Part shown: positions 1-4,975 of the stretch, in pieces
How positions within the stretch are numbered: position 1 is the first letter of the stretch
How the letters are laid out: every line of letters begins with the position of its first letter
The notes under the pieces: generated by a model
Databases searched by the model: none
What the model was told of the DNA's origin: nothing
Seen by the model: only the letters and a program-made list of their open reading frames with translations
Origin: DASUGC01 sp035606665
GTDB lineage: Bacteria > Acidobacteriota > Vicinamibacteria > Vicinamibacterales > SCN-69-37
Direction: 5' to 3'
Length of the DNA stretch: 7,757 nucleotides
Assembly: GCA_035606665.1 (NCBI GenBank)
Contig: DATNEY010000011.1
Location: 1-7,757, forward strand
Position numbers and translations under genes: made by a program

Positions 1-1
1 G

Positions 2-322
2 ATCACCGCGATCACGGAGAGCGTGAGCAAGGTGAAGGGGCTCGTGGACGAAGTGAGTGTCGCGAGCCGGCAGCAGGCGCAGGGGATCGACCAGGTGTCG
101 CAGGCCATCGCGCAGATGGAGAAGGTCACGCAGACGACCGCCGCCACGGCCGAAGAGAGCGCCGCGGCCGGCGAAGAACTCTCGGCGCAGTCCGAAACGT
201 CGTTGGCGATCGTCGGCCGGCTGAACGCGCTTGTGGGCGGAGCGTCCACGGGTACGGCGCCAGTCGATTCGGCTCAGCCTTCGACCGTCCGCGAGCGGAC
301 CGTCGACCGCAGGGCCGCATAG
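2..322 (+). CDS. Methyl-accepting chemotaxis protein, C-terminal fragment (5' end outside window)
   Basis: This is the last 106 codons of an MCP, the transmembrane receptor that controls the CheA kinase. The reading frame is open from the left edge, so the apparent GTG start at 23 is internal. The visible part is the descending helix of the cytoplasmic hairpin: ITAITESVSKVKGLV, then SRQQAQGIDQVSQAIAQMEK, then the Ala/Glu-rich C-terminal methylation segment (TAEESAAAGEEL). It aligns almost residue for residue with positions 396-473 of the complete MCP at 3231-4730. The tail after LVGG is short, variable and basic and ends RRAA; I see no Trp/Phe CheR-docking pentapeptide. Sensor domain and ligand cannot be known from this piece. 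The stop TAG at 320-322 is followed after 3 bp by a hairpin. The family call is very secure. Confidence 0.96.
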   Translation: MTAITESVSKVKGLVDEVSVASRQQAQGIDQVSQAIAQMEKVTQTTAATAEESAAAGEELSAQSETSLAIVGRLNALVGGASTGTAPVDSAQPSTVRERTVDRRAA

Positions 323-325
323 GAG

Positions 326-345
326 GCCGGGTCCTTAGACCCGGC
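326..345 (+). terminator. Hairpin after the first MCP, possible terminator
   Basis: GCCGGGTC (326-333) and GACCCGGC (338-345) form a perfect 8-bp, GC-rich stem with a CTTA loop, 3 bp after the MCP stop codon. The T-run downstream is weak (TTTT at 354-357) and starts 8 bases after the stem, so intrinsic termination may be inefficient. The -35 box of the next promoter begins 3 bp after the stem, so this hairpin marks the boundary between two transcription units. Confidence 0.55.
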
Positions 346-347
346 AC

Positions 348-374
348 TCAAGGTTTTCCCTCATATGCCGATTG
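348..374 (+). promoter_or_regulatory. Sigma-28 (FliA) promoter of the histidine kinase-response regulator operon
   Basis: TCAAGGTT (348-355), an 11-bp spacer, and GCCGATTG (367-374) match the known FliA consensus TAAAGTTT-N11-GCCGATAA in both boxes and exactly in spacing. The same two 8-mers with the same 11-bp gap recur at 4892-4918 before the porin gene, while the spacers differ. That is the pattern expected of selected promoter boxes. Transcription would start near 380-382, about 28 bp before the ATG at 409. This implies expression of the two-component pair with late flagellar and chemotaxis genes. Confidence 0.82.
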
Positions 375-405
375 GGCAGGCAGCCGGCGGAGTCCGGCGC
401 CTGCC
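375..405 (+). promoter_or_regulatory. Inverted repeat between the sigma-28 -10 box and the kinase start codon
   Basis: GGCAGGC (375-381) pairs with GCCTGCC (399-405) and GCCGG (383-387) with CCGGC (394-398), giving 12 bp with one bulged A and a 6-base loop. It starts directly after the -10 box and ends 3 bp before the ATG at 409. The predicted start site lies within the left arm, so a FliA transcript would keep only the inner part of the stem. It may act as a DNA-level site, or as RNA structure for transcripts reading through from upstream. No good Shine-Dalgarno sequence is visible; the only GGAG (389-392) is 16 bases from the ATG. Confidence 0.5.
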
Positions 406-408
406 CTC

Positions 409-1956
409 ATGAGCAACACGCTCAGATCACTGGCTCTTCTCGCCCGCGGCATCGGAATCGCCGCCGGGGCATTCGCTATCGCCCACATCGGCAACCTTTC
501 GCTCGGTGAGCATGGGCTCGCCGTGTGGTGGCCGCTGAACGGCATCATCGTGGCGACGCTGATGATTGCGCCGCGCGAGCGGACGGCGAGGATCCTCACC
601 GCGGTGACGGCCGGGAATCTGGCGGCCTACATCTACAGCGACTTCGGCATCCTCAGCGGCTGGTACGCGCTTGGAGACGCCGCGGAGATCTCGATCGCGA
701 CCTGGGGACTCCGGCGGTTCGTCGGCGACCGGGTCGCCCTCAGCGACACCCGTCACGTCCTCGCGATCGTCGTCACTGCCGTCTTCGCCGCGATTCCGCC
801 GGGCCTCGTGTGCGCGGTGCTGGCGGCGCGCGTAGGACACCATGGATTTCTCTCGTTCTTCCGGACCTGGTGGCTCGCCGACGCGTTAGGGATGATTCTC
901 GCGGCGCCGGCCGTCGTCGGTCTCGTGGACCTCTTCAGGCGTCGGCGTTCGTTCGCGACTCGCGTCTGGATCGAGTCCGGGCTGATGACGGTTCTCACGT
1001 TTGCCGCCGCCGCGGCCGCCATGTCCCAGTCCTCGATCGGAACGATGGATCTCGCGGCTGATGCGCGCTACCTCGTGTTCCCGTTCCTCATCTGGTCCGC
1101 GCTCCGGTTGTCACCGCAGGTGACGGCCGTGGCCGTCATGACCGGCGCGCTGTCGGCGGCCTGCATTGCCACGCCGTTCGTCCATCCCGTGATGGCCAGC
1201 GCGGTCGCCCACATGTTCGCGATTCAGCTGTTCCTCGGCATCGTCGGGGTTACGGCGTTGCTGCTCGCTGCCACCGCGCAAGGAATGCGCGATGCTCTGA
1301 CGCGCGTCGTCGATTCGGAAGGGGCCCTGCGCCGCCTGTCGGTGGATCTCGACCGTGCCCGCGAGGACGAGCGCGCCCGTATTTCGGCGGAGATTCACGA
1401 CGAGCTCGGCCAGGAGCTGACGGCGCTCAAGATGGAAGTCGCGCGGCGGACGACGGACGATCCGCGATGGCGGCTCGCGGTATTGCCCCAGATCGATCGA
1501 ACAATCGCCTCGGTCAGGCGGCTTGCCACCGATCTCCGGCCGCCCAGTCTCGATCACCTCGGTCTTCCGGCCGCGATCGAGTCGCACACTCAGCAATTCA
1601 CACGCCGTACCGGCATTCGAACGCGCGTGTCTATCGGGCAAGCCGGGCACGGCGTCAAGGAAGAACCGGCGTTGGCTCTCTATCGCGTCGTCCAGGAGGC
1701 CTTGACGAACGTCGCCCGCCACGCGCGTGCCCGCTCCGTCAGTGTCGACATGACCGAGGACGAATTCGCGCTGGTGCTCGAGATCGCCGACGACGGGGCT
1801 GGGTTTGACGAAGTGGGGAAGGGCCAGGGGCTCGGCATTCTCGGGATGCGGGAGCGGCTGGCTCGCGTCGGCGCGTCGTTCGCGATCGAGCGCCGGCATC
1901 CCGCGGGCACCCTCGTTCGGTGCCGGCTGCCGCTTGCACGGAAGGTGGCCGCATGA
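409..1956 (+). CDS. MASE1-domain sensor histidine kinase (HisKA_3 type)
   Basis: This 515-residue membrane kinase should autophosphorylate a histidine and pass the phosphate to the regulator encoded next. Residues 1-290 are a multi-pass hydrophobic domain of about eight to ten segments with the MASE1-like LAVWWPLNGI motif at 37-46. The dimerisation and phosphoacceptor helix is ARISAEIHDELGQELTALK, with the histidine at about residue 330, which is the HisKA_3 type that pairs with NarL/FixJ regulators. The ATPase domain shows the N box ALTNVARHARA (Asn434), DDGAGF (461-466) and GLGILGMRERL (474-484). All key residues appear intact. The ATG at 409 is the only plausible start: no ATG, GTG or TTG lies in frame upstream back to the preceding gene's end, and the first hydrophobic segment follows directly. 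The gene overlaps the regulator by 4 bp. MASE1 ligands are generally unknown, so the signal cannot be named. Confidence 0.92.
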   Translation: MSNTLRSLALLARGIGIAAGAFAIAHIGNLSLGEHGLAVWWPLNGIIVATLMIAPRERTARILTAVTAGNLAAYIYSDFGILSGWYALGDAAEISIATWGLRRFVGDRVALSDTRHVLAIVVTAVFAAIPPGLVCAVLAARVGHHGFLSFFRTWWLADALGMILAAPAVVGLVDLFRRRRSFATRVWIESGLMTVLTFAAAAAAMSQSSIGTMDLAADARYLVFPFLIWSALRLSPQVTAVAVMTGALSAACIATPFVHPVMASAVAHMFAIQLFLGIVGVTALLLAATAQGMRDALTRVVDSEGALRRLSVDLDRAREDERARISAEIHDELGQELTALKMEVARRTTDDPRWRLAVLPQIDRTIASVRRLATDLRPPSLDHLGLPAAIESHTQQFTRRTGIRTRVSIGQAGHGVKEEPALALYRVVQEALTNVARHARARSVSVDMTEDEFALVLEIADDGAGFDEVGKGQGLGILGMRERLARVGASFAIERRHPAGTLVRCRLPLARKVAA

Positions 1957-2585
1957 TTCGCGTTCTCGTCGCAGACGATCACAGCATCGTCAGGCGTGGC
2001 GTTACCGGGATTCTCGCCGCTGAGCCCGATCTGGTGGTGTGCGGTGAGGCCGCGACGTGTGCGGAAGCGCTCGCGGCAGCGGAGAGTGTCGACTGCGACG
2101 TCATGCTGCTCGATCTCAACATGCCGGGCCGCGGTGGCTTCGATGTGCTGCAGGAGGTGCGGCGTCTGCGGCCTTCGCTGCCGGTCGTCGTGCTCAGCAT
2201 GTACCCGGAAGAGGAATTTGCGCCTCGCGTCCTGCGGGCCGGCGCGAACGGCTACCTGAACAAGGAAACCGCACCGGACGAGCTTGTCCGGGCCATCCGT
2301 ACCGTCGTCAGCGGTGGGCGGTATGTCAGTCAGTCGCTTGGCCTGCATCTCGCCGCCGCCATGGTCACGCCTCGATCCGAGACACCGCACGAAGACCTGT
2401 CCGACCGCGAGTATCAGGTCTTCGTCCGGCTGGCGGGCGGTTCATCGACGTCCGACATCGCCGTGGAGCTCGCTCTGAGCTCCAAGACCGTGAGCACCTA
2501 CCGCTCGCGCGTGCTCGAGAAACTCCATCTCCGCACCAACGCAGATCTCGTCCGGTACGCCATCGAACACAAACTCGTCAATTGA
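1953..2585 (+). CDS. NarL/FixJ-family response regulator with LuxR-type helix-turn-helix
   Basis: This 210-residue DNA-binding regulator is the expected partner of the kinase upstream. The receiver domain (1-118) has the acidic pair Asp8-Asp9, the phosphoacceptor Asp54 in MLLDLNMPG, Ser82 in the switch position and Lys104 in NGYLNKE. A short linker leads to a LuxR/GerE domain (149-209) beginning LSDREYQVFVRLAGG and containing SDIAVELALSSKTVSTYRSR, the DNA-recognition helix-turn-helix. The start is the ATG at 1953, which overlaps the kinase stop (ATGA) and has GGAAGG at 1940-1945. This indicates translational coupling and a 1:1 operon. A longer frame from 1920 would prepend a low-complexity stretch and is not favoured. 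It is complete with no damaged catalytic residue. Targets are unknown; the palindrome at 3126-3143 is a candidate. Confidence 0.95.
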   Translation: MIRVLVADDHSIVRRGVTGILAAEPDLVVCGEAATCAEALAAAESVDCDVMLLDLNMPGRGGFDVLQEVRRLRPSLPVVVLSMYPEEEFAPRVLRAGANGYLNKETAPDELVRAIRTVVSGGRYVSQSLGLHLAAAMVTPRSETPHEDLSDREYQVFVRLAGGSSTSDIAVELALSSKTVSTYRSRVLEKLHLRTNADLVRYAIEHKLVN

Positions 2586-2621
2586 ACAGGTTGCGAGTTG
2601 GAGGAAAGTTTGAGGTCGAAT

Positions 2622-2821
2622 CAGACCGGAGCGGATGTGATCTGGCGGGGCTCAATTCTCGGCGGCGGAAATCGTTCGCTCCGTCCGCTCACGTGCGTCC
2701 TGACGCCCACCGCACCGGCTGCCGCCGGCGCTGGCACGCTTCGCTCCCTGCGCGACGATTTCATCCTTCGCATGCTGGCCGCCTCGGATTCGCCCCGCCA
2801 GATCACATCCGCTCCGGTCTG
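2622..2821. repeat. 30-bp perfect inverted repeat (2622-2651 and 2792-2821)
   Basis: The segment 2622-2651 is the exact reverse complement of 2792-2821 over 30 bases. Key parts are GACCGGAGCGG and TGTGATCTGGCGGGG on the left, read as CCCCGCCAGATCACA and CCGCTCCGGTC on the right. The arms are 140 bp apart and match no further on either side. A chance match of this length is very unlikely. It may be a family of interspersed repeats inserted twice in opposite orientation, or the remains of a small element. There is no transposase gene nearby and I see no target-site duplication. Confidence 0.9.
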
Positions 2822-2850
2822 CCTCGCCCCTGACTCGCACGTGAGCGGAC
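2683..2850. repeat. 15-bp inverted repeat (2683-2697 and 2836-2850)
   Basis: GTCCGCTCACGTGCG at 2683-2697 is exactly complementary to CGCACGTGAGCGGAC at 2836-2850. The arms interleave with the 30-bp pair in the order A, B, A', B' instead of nesting. The two pairs therefore cannot form one simple hairpin and do not look like a single inverted duplication. In RNA this order would be a pseudoknot; as DNA it suggests separate repeat modules. Confidence 0.75.
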
Positions 2851-2869
2851 ACGACACAGCCGGTTCGGT

Positions 2870-3074
2870 GGCCGCATGACCCGACCGGGCCGACTTGAGC
2901 GCCGCGATGCGCGTCAGGTCGCACCCGGCGCGGAAGGAGCGACGCCTGCGAGCGCCAGCTCCCAAGTGGTTTACAAGACCGGAGTGGCGCTCAGGGCGTC
3001 AGGTCGCAGGCGGAGCGCATGGAGCGCGCGGGTGCGAGCGGCGCGAACCGGAGGCCCGGGCGGGTCATGCGGCC
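2870..3074. repeat. 20-bp imperfect inverted repeat (2870-2889 and 3055-3074)
   Basis: GGCCGCATGACCCG at 2870-2883 is exactly complementary to CGGGTCATGCGGCC at 3061-3074. Five more pairs match beyond it after one mismatch, giving 19 of 20. The block GGTGGCCGCATGA at 2867-2879 also matches the kinase/regulator junction at 1944-1956, which raises the possibility that part of this gap was copied from a gene end. Confidence 0.65.
2911..3008 (+). repeat. Direct repeat GCGTCAGGTCGCA, spaced 85 bp
   Basis: GCGTCAGGTCGCA occurs at 2911-2923 and 2996-3008. A second short match, TGCGAGCG, recurs at 2947 and 3033 with nearly the same offset (86 bp), and the bases between are loosely similar (GGAGCG-rich). 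This suggests a diverged tandem duplication of about 85 bp; outside these blocks the similarity is poor. Confidence 0.45.
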
Positions 3075-3125
3075 GCCGGACCGGCTCCAGACAGCCGCGC
3101 CTGTGTCGCCCCGCTGGCCGGTCGT

Positions 3126-3143
3126 TGTAGGAATCGTCCTACA
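3126..3143. promoter_or_regulatory. 18-bp perfect palindrome, candidate NarL/LuxR-type regulator operator
   Basis: TGTAGGAATCGTCCTACA has seven complementary bases on each side of a central ATCG. Allowing one bulge at C3144, the symmetry extends through TCGT (3122-3125) and ACGA (3145-3148). The form TGTAGG-N6-CCTACA closely resembles the published GacA-type box TGTAAG-N6-CTTACA, one substitution per half. GacA is a NarL/FixJ regulator with the same LuxR-type DNA-binding fold as the regulator at 1953-2585. The site lies 88 bp before the MCP start at 3231. As RNA it would also be a stable hairpin, so an RNA role cannot be excluded. Confidence 0.55.
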
Positions 3144-3166
3144 CACGAATCAGCCTCCGCCGACTG
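3140..3166 (+). promoter_or_regulatory. Weak sigma-28-like promoter before the middle MCP
   Basis: TACA at 3140-3143 and GCCGACTG at 3159-3166 are separated by 15 bp, the spacing of the TAAA-N15-GCCGATAA form of the FliA consensus. The -10-like box differs from the two strong sites here by one base. The -35 region beyond TACA does not match. The -35 core lies inside the right half of the palindrome at 3126-3143, so a protein bound there would compete with or assist polymerase. This is a tentative call. Confidence 0.3.
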
Positions 3167-3218
3167 CGCGACCCGTCTCACACTCCGATTCATGAGCAGG
3201 GCCCCACGTGTGGCCCAC

Positions 3219-3224
3219 AAGGAG
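3219..3224 (+). promoter_or_regulatory. Ribosome-binding site setting the MCP start at 3231
   Basis: AAGGAG ends 6 bases before the ATG at 3231. The alternative in-frame ATG at 3192 and longer extensions have no such sequence, so this site fixes the start. A GGGCC/GGCCC stem (3199-3203 with 3212-3216) lies just upstream. Confidence 0.75.
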
Positions 3225-3230
3225 CAAGAG

Positions 3231-4730
3231 ATGCAGCGCTGGACGATTGCAAAACGGTTGGTTGTGGGATTCGGGCTCGTGCTGGCGGTCGTGGCCAGCC
3301 TCGGAACGTACGCGGTGCTTCGGCTGACCGTCATCGACGGTCTCGCGGAGAACATCGCCAAGGATGGCGTACCGGGCACCATTGGTTTCGCGCACGTCAG
3401 CGAGAACGCGCTCAGGGTGAAGAACCTGGTGTTCGCACTGGCCCTCTCCCAGGATCCCAAGCGCATCGCGGAGATCGAGAAGGAGATCGACGAGATCAAT
3501 GTGAACAACTCGAAACAGATCGAGGACTACGAAGGCACGATCACGAAGGCGGAGGACCGCAACCTCTTCGAAGTCGTGAAAGCGACTCGGGAGACACTGG
3601 CGGGCGTCCGTAAGGCGTTCATCGCGTACGCGAAGACCCATACGCCGAAGGAGAGCGGCCTGGAGTACGACCAGAACGTCAAGGCCCCGTACGCGGCCTA
3701 TGAGGATGCGGTGGCGAAGGAACTCGAGTGGAACGCCGCGAATGCGACGGCATCCGCCGGCTCGATCACCAGCACCGTCGCGACGGCGCGGCTGTGGACG
3801 ATCGTCGGTGTCCTCGCGTCCATCGGTCTCGGTCTCGGCATTGCGCTCATCATTATCCGTACGACCAATCGCGTGCTTCGCGATTCCGTCGGCGCGCTGA
3901 CGCAGGGCGCTGAGCAGGTGTCATCGGCCTCCGGCCAGGTCTCATCATCCGCACAGTCGCTGTCGCAGGGCGCGACCGAACAGGCGGCGTCGCTCGAAGA
4001 GACGTCGGCGTCGATGGAAGAGATGGCGTCGATGACGCGTCAGAACGCCGAACACTCTCAGACCGCGGCGGGCCTGATGAATGAGGTTGACGCCAACGTG
4101 CAGCAGTCGAACGGCGCGCTGGGCGACATGGTCGCGTCGATGGCCGCGATCGAGGAATCCAGCCGTCAGGTCGCGAAGATCATCAAGACGATCGACGAGA
4201 TCGCGTTCCAGACGAACATCCTGGCGCTGAACGCCGCCGTCGAAGCGGCACGCGCCGGTGAGGCGGGGATGGGCTTCGCGGTCGTGGCCGACGAGGTGCG
4301 GAATCTGGCGCAGCGCTCGGCGCAGGCGGCCAAGGACACGGCGGGCCTGATCGAAGCGTCGGTCGTGAAGTCGCAGGCGGGATCAGTGAAGGTCACGCAG
4401 GTGGCTGCGTCTATCACCGCGATCACCGAGAGCGTCAGCAAGGTGAAGGGCCTCGTCGAAGAGGTCAGTGTCGCGAGCCGTCAGCAGGCGCAGGGCATCG
4501 ATCAGGTGTCCCAGGCGATCGCGCAGATGGAGAAGGTGACGCAGACGACCGCAGCCACGGCCGAAGAAAGCGCCGCGGCGAGTGAAGAATTGTCGGCGCA
4601 GGCGGAAACATCCCTCGCCGTTGTCTCCAAACTCAGTGCCCTGGTTGGTGGGGGCGCCGAGGCAGCGCGAACCGAACGGAGCGCTCCTGCCGCCCGCCGC
4701 CTGGCGGTCGTGACCCGTAAGGCCGCATAG
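3231..4730 (+). CDS. Methyl-accepting chemotaxis protein with four-helix-type sensor, HAMP-less
   Basis: This is a complete 499-residue receptor that senses a periplasmic signal and controls CheA through CheW. Segment 1 (about 9-30) and segment 2 (about 188-209) flank a helical periplasmic domain of about 157 residues, consistent with a four-helix-bundle (4HB) ligand domain. The signalling domain has the methylation region TEQAASLEETSASMEEM (249-265) and the kinase-contact tip EIAFQTNILALNAAVEAARA at 323-342, continuing through GEAGMGFAVVADEVRNLAQR. A second methylation region (TAEESAAASEEL) is at 443-454. The tip at about residue 341 is some 132 residues from the second membrane segment and also some 132 from the end of the descending helix. 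That leaves no room for a separate HAMP domain, and no HAMP motif is seen. The tail ends TRKAA without a CheR-docking pentapeptide. No clear intrinsic terminator follows. The ligand is unknown. Confidence 0.95.
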   Translation: MQRWTIAKRLVVGFGLVLAVVASLGTYAVLRLTVIDGLAENIAKDGVPGTIGFAHVSENALRVKNLVFALALSQDPKRIAEIEKEIDEINVNNSKQIEDYEGTITKAEDRNLFEVVKATRETLAGVRKAFIAYAKTHTPKESGLEYDQNVKAPYAAYEDAVAKELEWNAANATASAGSITSTVATARLWTIVGVLASIGLGLGIALIIIRTTNRVLRDSVGALTQGAEQVSSASGQVSSSAQSLSQGATEQAASLEETSASMEEMASMTRQNAEHSQTAAGLMNEVDANVQQSNGALGDMVASMAAIEESSRQVAKIIKTIDEIAFQTNILALNAAVEAARAGEAGMGFAVVADEVRNLAQRSAQAAKDTAGLIEASVVKSQAGSVKVTQVAASITAITESVSKVKGLVEEVSVASRQQAQGIDQVSQAIAQMEKVTQTTAATAEESAAASEELSAQAETSLAVVSKLSALVGGGAEAARTERSAPAARRLAVVTRKAA

Positions 4731-4844
4731 GCAAAGGATTTCGACACGCAGCCCGCAGGGCGCTGCATCGGACCTCTCACCCCCAGGGCCATCTTCCTCA
4801 AGAGATCCCTGAGAGACCGATGTGGCGCCTTGCGGGTTGTTCTT

Positions 4845-4876
4845 CCTGAACCCGGGCTCCCCTGAACCCTGAACCC
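4845..4876 (+). repeat. Short CTGAACCC repeats upstream of the porin promoter
   Basis: CTGAACCC occurs at 4846-4853 and 4862-4869, with a third TGAACCC at 4870-4876 in direct tandem. The cluster ends 15 bp before the -35 box of the strong sigma-28 promoter. It may be only simple repeat sequence. The rest of the 245-bp gap 4731-4975 contains weak hairpins (for example GCAGC/GCTGC at 4749-4767) but no T-tract terminator and no gene. Confidence 0.5.
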
Positions 4877-4891
4877 TGCGCCCCATCAAAC

Positions 4892-4918
4892 TCAAGGTTG
4901 GCCCCCGTACGCCGATTG
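4892..4918 (+). promoter_or_regulatory. Sigma-28 (FliA) promoter of the porin-MCP operon
   Basis: TCAAGGTT (4892-4899), 11 bp, and GCCGATTG (4911-4918) are identical in both boxes and in spacing to the promoter at 348-374 and close to the FliA consensus TAAAGTTT-N11-GCCGATAA. Transcription would begin near 4924-4926, about 50 bp before the ATG at 4976. No terminator is seen between the porin and the MCP at 6615, so this promoter probably drives both. Confidence 0.82.
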
Positions 4919-4934
4919 CCTCCGGAGAGCGGCT

Positions 4935-4954
4935 CGACCCCGTGGACGGGGTCG
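4935..4954 (+). promoter_or_regulatory. Leader hairpin in the porin mRNA
   Basis: CGACCCCG (4935-4942) and CGGGGTCG (4947-4954) form a perfect 8-bp stem with a TGGA loop within the predicted 5' leader. It lies 10 bp before the ribosome-binding site, so it would not cover that site. It could protect the 5' end of the message or be bound by a regulator. It is not a terminator, as no T-run follows. Confidence 0.5.
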
Positions 4955-4964
4955 CGTGCGCGTC

Positions 4965-4971
4965 GGAGGAG
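4965..4971 (+). promoter_or_regulatory. Strong ribosome-binding site of the porin gene
   Basis: GGAGGAG lies 4 bases before the ATG at 4976. It decides the start: the longer open frame begins inside the -35 box of the promoter and cannot be translated from this transcript, while the ATG at 4976 opens directly onto a signal peptide. Confidence 0.85.
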
Positions 4972-4975
4972 CGTC

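Larger units (their letters stand above)
2586..3230. other. 645-bp repeat-rich gap without a convincing gene
   Basis: Between the regulator stop and the next MCP I find no frame with a recognisable domain, good ribosome-binding site and plausible composition. The open frames here are Arg/Gly/Ser/Ala-rich, as expected of random GC-rich DNA. The stretch contains a 30-bp inverted pair, a 15-bp inverted pair, a 20-bp inverted pair with one mismatch, and a 13-bp direct repeat about 85 bp apart. Near its right end are an 18-bp palindrome, a weak sigma-28-like site and the MCP leader. The proximal part looks like interspersed-repeat debris, and the last 110 bp like a regulated promoter region. Confidence 0.6.

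Noticed and set aside
2598..2879. Possible 93-residue gene after the response regulator
   Set aside because: TTG start without a ribosome-binding site, composition of random GC-rich DNA, and it runs through both arms of the inverted repeats, which give the same peptide piece on both strands.
2621..2965. Possible minus-strand gene in the gap
   Set aside because: Arg/Ser/Ala-rich, no recognisable domain, contains the repeat arms; most likely a by-product of the GC-rich repeats.
2895..3230. N-terminal extension of the middle MCP
   Set aside because: It would add 112 low-complexity residues before a standard membrane segment, and it crosses the palindrome. The ATG at 3231 has AAGGAG at the right distance.
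4749..4830. Intrinsic terminator after the middle MCP
   Set aside because: Only short or bulged stems (GCAGC/GCTGC, AGGG/CCCT) and no T-run, so no confident terminator.
4740..4975. Cyclic-di-GMP (GEMM) riboswitch upstream of the porin, suggested by CCTCCGG and ACGCCGATTG
   Set aside because: The conserved GEMM core elements are not present in order; the GCCGATTG part is fully explained as a sigma-28 -10 box with its -35 partner 11 bp upstream.
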